Below, one piece after another: positions 42,652 through 52,681 of a stretch of DNA of 64,000 nucleotides. The DNA lies in NCBI GenBank assembly GCA_002381945.1, contig DFXY01000026.1, positions 1 to 64,000 on the forward strand, given 5' to 3'. The stretch comes from Bacteriovoracaceae bacterium UBA4096 (lineage in GTDB: Bacteria > Bdellovibrionota > Bacteriovoracia > Bacteriovoracales > Bacteriovoracaceae). Under the pieces are notes generated by a model that had not been told where the DNA came from, searched no databases, and saw only the letters and a list, made by a program, of their open reading frames with translations. The translations under genes were made by a program, and so were the position numbers. Every line of letters begins with the position of its first letter. Position 1 is the first letter of the stretch.

Positions 42652-44388
42652 ATGAAAAAAACAACTATTGCCCTTACTCTCAGTACCCTTATCACTCTAT
42701 CCCAGGCCGCCCAGGCATTGGAGTTGATTGTAGTAAATAACTACGAAGTCGCTTCTTCTCCTGATATCTGGAAAAAGGCAAAAACCGATCAGGTTCCAAG
42801 TGCACTCCTATCAAATGAGAATGTTTCAAGACCGACTTCGGCATATGGAAGTCTTTTTCCGAAAACTTTCATGCAGGAATCACTATTCGCGGTCTGTTAT
42901 CAGGACTGTAAGCAAAATGATGTTTTTCGAATACGTGATGGAGAAATTCATGACCGTGATCTTGCGAAGTGGGATGTCGTCGAACAATCAAATGTTTACT
43001 TTTGGTTAAACAGTTATTTTACCTTTCTCGAATCAAAACTTAATTATAGGCCAAGTAAATTCTTAAAGGTTATGACTAACCGAGAACTTAGGGATGAAAC
43101 TGCCGGTAAAATCATGAAGAACAACGCTTTCTTCAATCCTGGAGACATCTCTCTTAGTTTCCTTCCGGCCAGCAAAAACCTATTGTTCAAACTCATGGGA
43201 GGAAAAATTAACAGAAGTGGTTTTGATCCTTCTGTTATTGTCCATGAAGCCTCACACTATCTCTTCCATCATCTGTTCCCGAATTCAGTAAATGCTGAGA
43301 TAGGAGGCTTGAATGAGGGATTTGCTGATTACATGGCAAATATTTTCTTGAACAATTCCAAAGTAGGATTGGTCATGCTTCACGGTCAGGTGTTAAGAGA
43401 TTCCAGTCAAGAAGTCGATAAATCCGGTCGTTTGAAGACCTATGCAGCGAATATGGAAGTTCACGATTTAGGTGAGAGGGTTTCCCTTGCTCTGTGGAAG
43501 ACAAGAGAGTTGAGTGAGAATAAAAGTGAATTAGACAGACTGGTAATTGATGCCATCATCGACATGCGAAGCAATCCTTATAGCAGTGTCCACGATTTTA
43601 AGCAGAAAATGTTGCAACGAATCCCGTCAGTTGTAGCTGAACGTCACATGAGATCAGTTAAAATGATCTGGGAAACTATTTTCGCTGGAGAGGTCAACAC
43701 CATCAAGGATCTCGACTTCCTCAACTCTGAAAACAAGGCGAAAGATATTATTGGATTCAAGACGAAACAAATCATCCCCGAAGATATGGCGGCCCAATAT
43801 GGAGTGAATCCAATTGAAGAAAACAATTATGTCATTCGCCATCAGGTAGACATTGCTCAGAATCAAAGAGCTTCATTAATTGGTACAGAAAATAAAGATG
43901 GCCTCGTTTCCTATTGGGTCGTTCATGATAGGGAAAGAAACAATATCATGGGAATATACAATCAACAGAAACAACTCATAACGGACGAAAATGAATTAAC
44001 TAAAGTAAAGAGCATCGCTGATGAAAGCAAAAATTTAGATGCTACAGTGAAAGACTTTATGGCCAAAGTTAAGGCCTTCACTGAGCTTTCAAATGGGAAA
44101 GGTGAATTCAGCCTTGCCTATAAAGTGAAAGGTATTGAGAGTTCTGAATATGCAGCAAGATTTAATGGTAATATTCTTGCCGGCCAGAAAATTGATGTAA
44201 AAATTAAAAGAAAGGCAATATTAGGTCGACTTTTCGGTCTACCCGAAATTGTAGGTATCACTCTTTATACGGCCCCTGTTAAACTTCCAGGAGTTCCTGA
44301 AGTCAATGGCCAAAGAGTTATCGGTTATAAACTTAGTATGAAGACTGGTACAGCAGTCGAAGTAATTCTGGATAAAATTGCTCTTTAA
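42652..44388 (+). CDS. Exported gluzincin-like metallopeptidase
   Basis: 578 residues from the ATG at 42652 (signal KKTTIALTLSTLITLSQAAQA). Zinc motif VIVHEASHYLFHHLFP (HExxH) near residue 200, followed 20 residues later by GGLNEGFADYMANIF, where Glu in NEGxADY is the third ligand of M4-like gluzincins. The ~370 residues after it have no family I recognise and may target or inhibit. No pro-domain marker seen. Likely acts in the periplasm or is secreted. Terminator at 44401. Confidence 0.8.
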   Translation: MKKTTIALTLSTLITLSQAAQALELIVVNNYEVASSPDIWKKAKTDQVPSALLSNENVSRPTSAYGSLFPKTFMQESLFAVCYQDCKQNDVFRIRDGEIHDRDLAKWDVVEQSNVYFWLNSYFTFLESKLNYRPSKFLKVMTNRELRDETAGKIMKNNAFFNPGDISLSFLPASKNLLFKLMGGKINRSGFDPSVIVHEASHYLFHHLFPNSVNAEIGGLNEGFADYMANIFLNNSKVGLVMLHGQVLRDSSQEVDKSGRLKTYAANMEVHDLGERVSLALWKTRELSENKSELDRLVIDAIIDMRSNPYSSVHDFKQKMLQRIPSVVAERHMRSVKMIWETIFAGEVNTIKDLDFLNSENKAKDIIGFKTKQIIPEDMAAQYGVNPIEENNYVIRHQVDIAQNQRASLIGTENKDGLVSYWVVHDRERNNIMGIYNQQKQLITDENELTKVKSIADESKNLDATVKDFMAKVKAFTELSNGKGEFSLAYKVKGIESSEYAARFNGNILAGQKIDVKIKRKAILGRLFGLPEIVGITLYTAPVKLPGVPEVNGQRVIGYKLSMKTGTAVEVILDKIAL

Positions 44389-44400
44389 ATAATATTTTCG

Positions 44401-44441
44401 ACCGCTTCAGAAGTTTCAGACTTTTTGAAGCGGTTTATTTT
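44401..44441 (+). terminator. Hairpin terminator
   Basis: ACCGCTTCA ... TGAAGCGGT (44401-44409 with 44426-44434) followed by TTATTTTCATT, 12 nt after the gluzincin stop. Confidence 0.75.
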
Positions 44442-44584
44442 CATTCGCCCAATTCTGCCTCTCACGCGCCAAACTTCACAAAAGCATCATACAAACTTCA
44501 GATGACTTACCTATGGCCCTGAACTTGCTTTCTAATGATCCGTCGTTTTGTGCTCTGGCACAGTCATTAAAAAAGGAGTTCTTG

Positions 44585-45364
44585 ATGAAAAAGAAATACA
44601 AACTAGAAAAGCTTACACCCTTAGTTCTGGGCACTTGCTTATTAACACTTGTTGCTTGCGGAAGTGATGATGACGACGATGGTGGAGGAGCCCCCGCTCC
44701 TCAACAAGAAGAGCGACAGGCAGGAAATTTCAGGGCCATTCTCAGCCCGGTCAATGCCAATGTATCAGGCCTTATAAGTGGGAATGCTGACATAACACTT
44801 GAGGGAGATACTTTTGAAGTAAAGGCAAATTTGAATAATGCCCCTAATGCCCCACATTCACAACACATCCATATTGGAACTGCTTGCCCTGAACCAACAG
44901 CTGACACCAATGGAGATGGATTTGTAGATGCCCGTGAAGCAGAAGCGGCAACCGGTAAAATCATTATACCACTGGATAATGACCTCAGGGCACAGACTGC
45001 AGGTGGGGATTTTCCAAGTGGAACCAGTTACAGTTATTCAGAATCAACTTCTTTTCTCGCCATGCTAGCTGATTTGAAATTACCTGATGATGATGCAACT
45101 GATTCTATGATTAAACTTGGATTAAGCGATGAATTGGATCTTGAAGGCAAGGTTGTGGAGATTCATGGAGTGCCCTCTTCTGTTGCACTTCCAGCAACAG
45201 TTCAGTCAACCGACGGCAAGGATCCTCATGAAACACTGCCAATCGCATGTGGTGTAATCACTCGTGTACAAACAGAAGAAACCGGTTCTACAACCGGTGA
45301 AACTGGAACTGCCTCTGCGACGACTACAGATGATGCTTCAACTACTGGTCCTTCTGGGATATAA
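44585..45364 (+). CDS. CHRD-like lipoprotein with EF-hand loop, copy 4
   Basis: 259 residues from the ATG at 44585 behind AAAAGGAGTTCTT. Lipobox TLVAC, then an Asp/Gly-rich spacer. Family order: NFRAILSPVNANVSGLISG, APHSQHIHIGTACP (closest of the four to CHRD wording), loop DTNGDGFVDARE, IPLDNDL, VVEIHGVP, TLPIACGV. Ends in a Thr/Ser/Gly tail (TGETGTASATTTDDAS). Function unknown. Confidence 0.72.
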   Translation: MKKKYKLEKLTPLVLGTCLLTLVACGSDDDDDGGGAPAPQQEERQAGNFRAILSPVNANVSGLISGNADITLEGDTFEVKANLNNAPNAPHSQHIHIGTACPEPTADTNGDGFVDAREAEAATGKIIIPLDNDLRAQTAGGDFPSGTSYSYSESTSFLAMLADLKLPDDDATDSMIKLGLSDELDLEGKVVEIHGVPSSVALPATVQSTDGKDPHETLPIACGVITRVQTEETGSTTGETGTASATTTDDASTTGPSGI

Positions 45365-45368
45365 CGAT

Positions 45369-45397
45369 GTGAGGGGCGGTCATCATCCGCCCCTCAC
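45369..45397. terminator. GC-rich hairpin between convergent genes
   Basis: GTGAGGGGCGG - TCATCAT - CCGCCCCTCAC, perfect 11-bp stem between the lipoprotein and the acyl-CoA dehydrogenase stops. No T-run on either side. Confidence 0.6.
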
Positions 45398-45403
45398 ATC
45401 ACA

Positions 45404-47062
45404 TCACACTCCAAGAATGATATTAGTTTCTTTCCTATGCTCCAAATGACCTTCTACTTTTTCTAAAAGTCCCATTTTCAAAAATCGTTTCAGCACCAGG
45501 AAACTTCTAGTGTCTTTTTCATGAACTAATCCCCATTGTGCTTGCTCTATCAACAAACTGGCAGCAAAAATTTTGGAAAGAGAAAGGGCCAGGACCCTGG
45601 CACTAGTGTTGAGTTCTTCTTCTTCTGATGTCGTCATCAATCGCTTGGCCAAATCCTCAGAAGCTGAAAGAATCTCTTCTTTCATTTTTATCAATTCAGG
45701 ATGTTTAATTGTCACCATCCTCCGAGCAATATCCTCCATGAAGGCTTCCCCTGCCTTATCTTTTTTTATTGCACGTAAAGCATCGAGTGAGAGTACATTA
45801 GTTGTCCCTTCCCAAATTGAGAGAACCTGGGCATTTCTCAGAAGCTGTGGAAGTCCTGTGTCCTCCAAATAACCTGCGCCTCCAAATGATTCAATAACCT
45901 CTGATGCAATAGCAACACCTTCCTTAGCAGTGAACAATTTCGCTAGTGGTATAAGTAAACGAAGTGTTCCTGATTCGATTGAATCGGCCTTACCGGTTTC
46001 TTCTTTACCTAAAAGTAAGGCAGCATGAAAAGTCAGGATAAAGGATGCCTCAAATCGGACCTGCATTTCAGAAAGGGTTTCTGCATGCAACCCATGACTT
46101 AGGATTGTCTTCCCAAAAGCTACTCGTTTTTTCGAGTAATCAAGGGCCAGAGAGATCCCTCTTTGCATGTACCCAACTGCACAGCAAGCATTGTAGAGCC
46201 TGGTAATATTAAAAAGGTTGGAGATAAGCTTAACTCCTTTTCCTCTTTCACCAACTAATGTGGCAGGAGTTCCATTCAATGTGATTTCAGCAGTAGGAAG
46301 GGCCTTGGTTCCCATTTTATCTTTCAAACGGTTAATTTGAATATTTTGCAAATCACCTTGTTCGTCCCTTAACTCTAAATAGAAGAGACTTAATTTTTCA
46401 TCACCTTCAATCCTTGCCAGAGTCATGGCCATCTGTGAAGTCGTGGCGGAAGTAAACCACTTCTCACCATAAAGTCGATAATGATCTCCTTCAATTTTAG
46501 CAGTTGTCTCAGAGCCGCTAACATCAGAACCACCACTTTTTTCAGTCATCCATTGGCCTGAGGTCCAAAAAACTTTTGGATCTCTGGAAGTTAAAAAACG
46601 GTAAGCTCTCTTTTTCATCTCATCAGTGCCAAAGAGTTCTATTACCCTGGCGGCCCCATCGGTCATGGCCAATGGACAGGAGTAGATGGCCGATGACGGA
46701 TGGTAAAGATAGAGCTTAGCAAACTGATATACGCGAGAATATTCATCAAGCTTTCTTTCATAACCGGTGGCCACGATCCCCTCTTCAGCAGCTATTTCAT
46801 GCAATCGCGTCCAGGCCTGGGATACTTTGATATGATCAACTCTTTTCCCCCAAGCATCAAAAGGAATATGTACTGGATGGCAGTTTTCCGCATCCTGGGC
46901 CAAAGGCTCAAGTTCAGTAATGATTCTCTCTCCGAAACGAATAAGGTCGTGCTCTACATTCGGATGATATTTGTCAGGAATAATCCTTAGAAGATAGGAT
47001 TTTAATAACTTATCATTCAAAAAAGGATGCTCCAATTTTGGTGGGACCTGAAGAAAGTTCAT
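45404..47062 (-). CDS. AidB-like acyl-CoA dehydrogenase family protein
   Basis: 552 residues, long for an acyl-CoA dehydrogenase (usually 380-400) and of AidB size. Flavin-binding segments: VFWTSGQWMTEKSGGSDVSG, LYGEKWFTSATTSQMAMTLAR, KMGTKALPTAEITLNG; the helical domain has ALDYSKKRVAFGKTILSHGL and ASEVIESFGGAGYLEDTGLPQLLRNAQV, ending in SIWEGTTNVLSLD. AidB guards DNA against alkylation in some bacteria; the true substrate is unknown. No acyl-CoA pathway gene is near. Confidence 0.88.
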   Translation of the reverse strand: MNFLQVPPKLEHPFLNDKLLKSYLLRIIPDKYHPNVEHDLIRFGERIITELEPLAQDAENCHPVHIPFDAWGKRVDHIKVSQAWTRLHEIAAEEGIVATGYERKLDEYSRVYQFAKLYLYHPSSAIYSCPLAMTDGAARVIELFGTDEMKKRAYRFLTSRDPKVFWTSGQWMTEKSGGSDVSGSETTAKIEGDHYRLYGEKWFTSATTSQMAMTLARIEGDEKLSLFYLELRDEQGDLQNIQINRLKDKMGTKALPTAEITLNGTPATLVGERGKGVKLISNLFNITRLYNACCAVGYMQRGISLALDYSKKRVAFGKTILSHGLHAETLSEMQVRFEASFILTFHAALLLGKEETGKADSIESGTLRLLIPLAKLFTAKEGVAIASEVIESFGGAGYLEDTGLPQLLRNAQVLSIWEGTTNVLSLDALRAIKKDKAGEAFMEDIARRMVTIKHPELIKMKEEILSASEDLAKRLMTTSEEEELNTSARVLALSLSKIFAASLLIEQAQWGLVHEKDTRSFLVLKRFLKMGLLEKVEGHLEHRKETNIILGV

Positions 47063-47205
47063 ATGATTAACCTCACTGTTATTTTCTATTATCTGGTCAA
47101 ACCCTTAATATCTCTAGTTCGAAATAGATGATTAAAATTAATTTTTTAGTCCAGCTACCTTAAGAAACCTTCAGCTTGTGCCGATAAAAGATCGAGGAAA
47201 AAAAC

Positions 47206-50088
47206 ATGAAAATAAAGCGTTATTTAATCTGTCTTGTGGTCACCTATACAACCAATGTCATGGCCATGCCTTTTACCTGGATATTTTCAGAAATAAATCC
47301 TGATACAACATGTAGCAAAGTAATAGAAGCGGCCGAAAAACCAAATTCCTCACCCAATGATTGTGGTGAATTTTTTCCTGTCACTCACGTACATAGACAA
47401 AAATTTGAAGAGACTTGTAAAAAAATAATGTGGGAACACATCCAGAAAAAAAGCCCTGACTCACTTGAAAATTGTAAAACCCAAATTTCAATGATTCAGG
47501 AGATAAAAAAAAGTGAGGATGATAAAGCACTAGAACAAATTATCACTACTACTAGCGCTCCCATCTTACCTGTGGCCATACCTAACCTGGTTTCTTCTGC
47601 CATGGTAGAATGTAACGATCCCAAAGAAGATTTTGCCTGCACCATTTACGATGCGGACCTTCAGCATTCATTGAGTGTTTTCCAGCAGGTCGCTGGGCAG
47701 CTCCCCATGAATAATTTTTCCGTTGATACTTTTGAAAATCCTAAATATTCACCATCTTCCTGTAAATGCCTGGAAAAAAAATTGGCGGCCGACTATGAGT
47801 CTCAACATAAAAATTTATCCCACCGGGTTCTTGGTCTTGAGATAGATAAAGAGAAGAAAAAACTAAATGACATTATATTCAACGCTGCTGGGAAAAAGTT
47901 TATTAATGATTTCTCTTCAAACATGGAAGATGTTCGTTACTACCTAACTAATAATGTAAAAGCGCTTCACCAAGATCCCAAACGAGCTACTGCATTACAA
48001 TGTACAAATGTGAATGACTATAAAGAGGCCATGAAATCGGAATGTGCTTTAAATGACATTGATCCGGCAAAAAGAGACCAGAGGATTGAAAGCTTTATGG
48101 GAGTCTTCGGAGACTTCATAGATAAACCAACATTGGAAGGAAAATTTAAAAGTTTAGAGGAAGATATTCTCAATACGACGACAGAAGTGTCTAAGACCAG
48201 AAGGTCATATGATATTCTTCGATTGGGTATTGTAAAAAGTAATCCTCAGGTAAAATTCATTGATGAAATCACGGATTTCATCCTGGAAGATCCGGAATTG
48301 GCCCGTGAACTTAATCTTAAAATTTCATTCGGCGAGCAACCAGGTCACGCCATTTATGAACTCATCCGGGATGAAAAATCTCCTGCCACACAAAGACTCA
48401 TAAAAAAAATCACAGATAAAAATCTGGGGTTAAATCTCTTTGCTAAGAACCGGACTTTTTACAATAACTTAAATATTACATCAAAAACAGGTATTGAAAA
48501 TGACTTTGCAGACATGGTTCGGGATGCTTATAAAATTGCAGTGGAGCAATATCCTGGATTCAAGGCAGTATTTAAAGATCCGGTTCTGTTTCGCAAAATT
48601 ACCGATATGAAAGGATCCCGTTCGTTAATTGAAAAGCTTGAAGGAAACCCTTCACTTCTGGGAAGCTACTACGAAAATAATTGTGAAAAAATAAAAGAAC
48701 AATTTGTTCAGTCAGTCTGTGCACCGGAAAATGGTCTGATTCAGAAAATTAGTCCTGACGATTTAAACAAATACCTCACTTTCACCAAGAAAGATGTGGA
48801 TTCAACCTTAAAAGACACAATCCTTTGCCGAATGATAAATAGCCGGGCCAAAGGCGATCAGTTCATTAAATTAATTGATCCAAACACCAATATTAACCTA
48901 TCAGACTATCTGGATCGTAAATCAAAACCTGATCAAAAAAGAACCAGCGGTTACGCCAATTTTATTAAGTCTATCGACAATGGAAACTCAGCAGTTACAA
49001 AATATATCGAGCGGATAAGTAGCATTGGCGAAAAAGAACGAATTTCATCGCCTGAGATGGCATCCTTGGCCAATATTCCGAAAGGAGCGATTACGCCATC
49101 CTTAGCACCTGGCAAGCAATCTACTGTACTGTCTGACAAAAATGAAGAAAACATTTTAAATAAGTCACAATCGTCCAATGTAAATGCTATGGCCGCCAAT
49201 GCTTACATCAGCCCTTCGGTTGCCTCGCCAGAAGCTTCTCCGAGTAAAAAGACGACGAAAAACAATAAGGCCTTACTAAGAGATTTTTTAGCGGATGAGA
49301 GCAATAAGGCCGAAGTTGAAAAACTTCTATCAAATACCAGCGACGAGGATCTAAAAGAGCTATTAAGATTAAAAGATGAAATTGCCAGAGATAAAGAAAG
49401 GATGAATGAGCTCGTTCGGGAAACAGAAAGAATGAAAGTGAAAAACCTGGAGCAAAACCTGGAAAGCCTTGAGAAAGAGATAAATACTCCTGCAAAGGTG
49501 GCCACTCGATCTGAGGATAATAGCTATGAAGCACCAGTCTTTCAGGGTGGAAGCTTGTCAGGTTCGATGGTTTCAAAAAGTGGATCAATGGACAACCGTG
49601 AAGCTTCATACTTTTCCGAATCTTCTTCAGGTCAGGCCTCCACCTCTAAAGGTAGTAGTTCCTCTGCGGCTCAGATAACGAGAAGTCCAGCATCCCGTAC
49701 TGATGTCGCTTCGGTCAAAGAAGCATCCCGTGGGGCGATTATCATCGAATCGAAGATGGTTCGTGTTAATGACAGAGAATTCGGACAAGAAGATTTAAGT
49801 AAAGAAGTAATATCATACGTAACTCAAACTGATCTAGATGTACAAACTTTGAAACGCTTAAAAGAAACAGGTGTAGTGCTTAAGTTTAAAGTCTTAAAAG
49901 ATGGCGTCGAGATTCAGCAAGAAATGAAAGTTCAGTACTCCTCATTAACAGCTGAGGCCAAGTCGATTCTGGACAAGAAAATTGCCAATCAGGAGAAGTC
50001 TCAGGAGTATCAACGCGTAAAACGTGCCCACTCCTTTGCGGCCTTAAAATTGATCCTGGGACTAAAAACCCAGGAACAGATTAATTAA
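47206..50088 (+). CDS. Large exported protein of unknown function (960 residues)
   Basis: A signal peptide (YLICLVVTYTTNVMAM), then a Cys-containing N-terminal half (CSKVIEAAEKPNSSPNDC, CKKIMWEHIQ, CKCLEKKL), a helical middle, and near residues 720-780 a Glu/Lys/Arg-rich stretch (LKEELLRLKDEIARDKERMNEL style) that reads as a coiled coil. Low-complexity Ser-rich patch after it (SESSSGQASTSKGSSSSAA), then a more ordered C-terminus. No family recognised; about 12 Cys suggest disulfides in the periplasm. Confidence 0.7.
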   Translation: MKIKRYLICLVVTYTTNVMAMPFTWIFSEINPDTTCSKVIEAAEKPNSSPNDCGEFFPVTHVHRQKFEETCKKIMWEHIQKKSPDSLENCKTQISMIQEIKKSEDDKALEQIITTTSAPILPVAIPNLVSSAMVECNDPKEDFACTIYDADLQHSLSVFQQVAGQLPMNNFSVDTFENPKYSPSSCKCLEKKLAADYESQHKNLSHRVLGLEIDKEKKKLNDIIFNAAGKKFINDFSSNMEDVRYYLTNNVKALHQDPKRATALQCTNVNDYKEAMKSECALNDIDPAKRDQRIESFMGVFGDFIDKPTLEGKFKSLEEDILNTTTEVSKTRRSYDILRLGIVKSNPQVKFIDEITDFILEDPELARELNLKISFGEQPGHAIYELIRDEKSPATQRLIKKITDKNLGLNLFAKNRTFYNNLNITSKTGIENDFADMVRDAYKIAVEQYPGFKAVFKDPVLFRKITDMKGSRSLIEKLEGNPSLLGSYYENNCEKIKEQFVQSVCAPENGLIQKISPDDLNKYLTFTKKDVDSTLKDTILCRMINSRAKGDQFIKLIDPNTNINLSDYLDRKSKPDQKRTSGYANFIKSIDNGNSAVTKYIERISSIGEKERISSPEMASLANIPKGAITPSLAPGKQSTVLSDKNEENILNKSQSSNVNAMAANAYISPSVASPEASPSKKTTKNNKALLRDFLADESNKAEVEKLLSNTSDEDLKELLRLKDEIARDKERMNELVRETERMKVKNLEQNLESLEKEINTPAKVATRSEDNSYEAPVFQGGSLSGSMVSKSGSMDNREASYFSESSSGQASTSKGSSSSAAQITRSPASRTDVASVKEASRGAIIIESKMVRVNDREFGQEDLSKEVISYVTQTDLDVQTLKRLKETGVVLKFKVLKDGVEIQQEMKVQYSSLTAEAKSILDKKIANQEKSQEYQRVKRAHSFAALKLILGLKTQEQIN

Positions 50089-50132
50089 GGACAGCACTTT
50101 TACCTGATACTTTATTTGTGCTAGCATCCTGT

Positions 50133-50585
50133 ATGGACAAAAAATGTTGCCATTCACCGTTGAGCGAAGCGGCCGCCAAAGATATTTTAACTGAGAATGG
50201 GCTTAACCGCACTAAGGGTAAGATTAAAATCCTCCAGGAAATATCCCGGTCTCATAAACCCCTTTCGGTAGTGGAAATTCACTCAAGGATGAAGGAAAGC
50301 TGTGATGTTTCAACCATTTTTCGAACACTGACGCAGTTTAAGGAAAAGCATTTAATTCAGGAAGTTAATCTGGATGAAGGCTTCTTTCGCTATGAAATGA
50401 ATCATGCATCAGACGGTCATCACAACCCTCATCATCATCATCACGTTCGTTGTCGAAGTTGCGGTGATATTAAAAATATTGAACACTGTGATCTGGCGCC
50501 TTTTGAAAAGGCCATCGCCAAGCTTGGCTTTAAAGACATGGAGCATCGCCTGGAATTCTCCGGCATATGCTCCAAATGTCGTTAA
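50133..50585 (+). CDS. Fur-family regulator, probable Zur
   Basis: 150 residues from the ATG at 50133. Winged helix LNRTKGKIKILQEIS, DVSTIFRTLTQF (recognition helix region), then metal sites: His-rich HHNPHHHHHVRCRSCGDI, and the structural zinc pair CRSCG / CSKCR. Fur, Zur and PerR cannot be split by eye; the convergent ZnuD-like TonB receptor 4 nt from its stop and the His-rich loop make Zur likely. The GTG 15 nt upstream would add five residues. Confidence 0.82.
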   Translation: MDKKCCHSPLSEAAAKDILTENGLNRTKGKIKILQEISRSHKPLSVVEIHSRMKESCDVSTIFRTLTQFKEKHLIQEVNLDEGFFRYEMNHASDGHHNPHHHHHVRCRSCGDIKNIEHCDLAPFEKAIAKLGFKDMEHRLEFSGICSKCR

Positions 50586-50588
50586 TCT

Positions 50589-52568
50589 TTAAAATTGAAA
50601 CTGGGCCCCGACAATTAAGTTTCTGCCAGGAAGAGGTGAAATCTCTTTTAAGGTTGAAACGTGACTTCTGGCTTCGACATCAAAAATATTTCTCACTCGG
50701 GCAAACAAATCCAAAGAAGAGATATTTCCCACCATGTGGTACGTGTAACCAATATTAGTTAATGTATAATCTTCCGTTCTCGATTCAAAATCTGCAGTTT
50801 TTGTCTGATGTGCCACATACTGAGCTTCGATGTCCCCTGTCCAACGGTCACTGGCATACTCAACTCCGACAGAGAATCTTGGAGGAGAAAGCCTTGGAAG
50901 ATCTTTCCCGGAATCAGTATCTTTTCCTCGAACAAGATCAAATTTATTCAATAGATAAAGCGCCCCTCGGGATAACTTTCCAATTTCTAACCGATTATCC
51001 AGATCAATCCCATAAAAGAGAGCATCCACTTGCTGATAATCATACACAGCAAAACCTTCACCCGGAGAAACACCACCTGTGGGGTTTAGAGAGATATAGT
51101 CCTTGAACACTTGAGTATAAATACTGCCGGTGAATTCATTCTTGTCAGAAACATTTTTATAGGTCACTTCAAAGGCAGTGGCCTTTTCTTTAATTAATGT
51201 CGAATCCCCTTGTTCAAAAGTGCTGGTAGCAAGGTGATCGCCGTTAGCATAAAGTTCCTGAAAGTTAGGGGCCCTTTCAGAATAAGAAAGACTTGTTTCA
51301 AGGGTATTTTTTTTAGAAAAGTCATAACAATGCCCGATGGAAGCATTCATCCCCAGATAACTTTTCTCGTCAGAAGCTCCAAAGTTATCAGATGATTTTT
51401 TTTCAATCTCTAAATTTTCCAGACGGCCTCCAAAGCGAAGAGCATGCTTACCAAGTGAAAGCTGTTGAAAAGTGAAGAGTGCAATTTTTGTGTTTTGTGA
51501 TTTTGGTAAAAAGGCTTCTTCACCTTTGGCACTAAAGTTAAAAAATTGTGTTTGAACCCCTGTTACACCATTGAGATCTCCCGACTTATTGAGTCCCTCA
51601 ATCCTTGTTTCATTACCATTATTTTTAAAGGTTGTGCCGGTCTGACCACCTTCGATTTCACGATGAAAATAATCACTTTGGGCCGACTTCAATTTGATTT
51701 TTCTAAATAGACCATTTTCCGGACGATATTCTCCATGAAATTCAAAACGATTCTGAGTCATATCAATGGAGACTTCTTCGTCAGCTACAGACCCATAGAG
51801 AGTATTATAATGGTTGAAAGAAACTCCGTAATAACCACGATCAAGAATTCGCGAGACAGCAACGGCCACATTGTCTTGCTTGTTGAAACTATTTGGAAGC
51901 TTATCCTTGGCCTCATCAGCTAATGGGTCGGTTTTTCTTTTTTTTGAACTACGGGCATAACCAGGTATGCGTTGCTCACCTAAATTTCGGGTAGAACCAT
52001 CCACATGAAACATCCACTTATTTTTTCCATAGTTCAAGTGAAGGGCGGAACTCATTCCATTATTAACTGTCTCGCCTTGAGTTAAAAATTTCGTAAAAAA
52101 ACCCTCTTCATAAGAATAATGAATACGATTCGTCACCAGATTCACTACTCCACCAACGGCAGAAGATCCATACAGAAGACTCATCGGTCCTCTAACAATA
52201 TCCATTTGATCAATTGTTAATGTATCAACTGGTATAGCATGATCCAAACTCTGGGTTGATGCATCTAAAGTTCCAAGACTGTTTTGCAGAACCCGGATTC
52301 TGTCCCCATCCAGGCCTCTTATTACCGGACGACCGGAATTAGGCCCAAAGCTGGTACTTTGAACACCTGCCTCTGAACTGAGAGTGTCACCAATACTGGT
52401 CTGACGTCTTTTAGTTAATTCACGACCTTTTAATTTTTTTACACTCGGAACGAAATCTACCAACCCCTGGGTCTCTTCGTGTTCGATTACCTCAATGTCT
52501 TGAAGTTTCTCTTCATGTGCATGAATGGTTGAACTTAATAATAGTGCGGCAATAAATAGTGCTTTCAT
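50589..52568 (-). CDS. TonB-dependent receptor, ZnuD-like
   Basis: 659 residues. Signal peptide (FIAALLLSSTIHAHEE), plug domain with LTIDQMDIVRGPMSLLYGSSA and PVIRGLDGDRIRVLQNSL, then a barrel of about 22 strands ending in RNLIVGAQFQF, the outer-membrane aromatic end. QSTSFGPNSGRPVIRGL and the DHAIPVDTL segment match the ZnuD/zinc-receptor wording I recall. AAGGAAA precedes the ATG; an inverted repeat lies over the start region. Uptake of zinc or heme-like ligand across the outer membrane is inferred. Confidence 0.88.
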   Translation of the reverse strand: MKALFIAALLLSSTIHAHEEKLQDIEVIEHEETQGLVDFVPSVKKLKGRELTKRRQTSIGDTLSSEAGVQSTSFGPNSGRPVIRGLDGDRIRVLQNSLGTLDASTQSLDHAIPVDTLTIDQMDIVRGPMSLLYGSSAVGGVVNLVTNRIHYSYEEGFFTKFLTQGETVNNGMSSALHLNYGKNKWMFHVDGSTRNLGEQRIPGYARSSKKRKTDPLADEAKDKLPNSFNKQDNVAVAVSRILDRGYYGVSFNHYNTLYGSVADEEVSIDMTQNRFEFHGEYRPENGLFRKIKLKSAQSDYFHREIEGGQTGTTFKNNGNETRIEGLNKSGDLNGVTGVQTQFFNFSAKGEEAFLPKSQNTKIALFTFQQLSLGKHALRFGGRLENLEIEKKSSDNFGASDEKSYLGMNASIGHCYDFSKKNTLETSLSYSERAPNFQELYANGDHLATSTFEQGDSTLIKEKATAFEVTYKNVSDKNEFTGSIYTQVFKDYISLNPTGGVSPGEGFAVYDYQQVDALFYGIDLDNRLEIGKLSRGALYLLNKFDLVRGKDTDSGKDLPRLSPPRFSVGVEYASDRWTGDIEAQYVAHQTKTADFESRTEDYTLTNIGYTYHMVGNISSLDLFARVRNIFDVEARSHVSTLKEISPLPGRNLIVGAQFQF

Positions 52569-52580
52569 GATTTCCTTATT

Positions 52581-52595
52581 TGCAAGTCAGTTGCA
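52581..52595. promoter_or_regulatory. Inverted repeat before TonB receptor
   Basis: TGCAA-GTCAG-TTGCA, perfect 5-bp arms with a 5-nt spacer, starting 12 nt upstream of the receptor ATG. Possible Zur operator, not of the known Zur consensus. Confidence 0.35.
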
Positions 52596-52681
52596 GTTAT
52601 TTTAATGTTTATTTATGCCTTGTAAAGTCAAGAACTTGAAAATGCTTTGCACAATTTTTTTTCGAATACTACAATTAGAGT

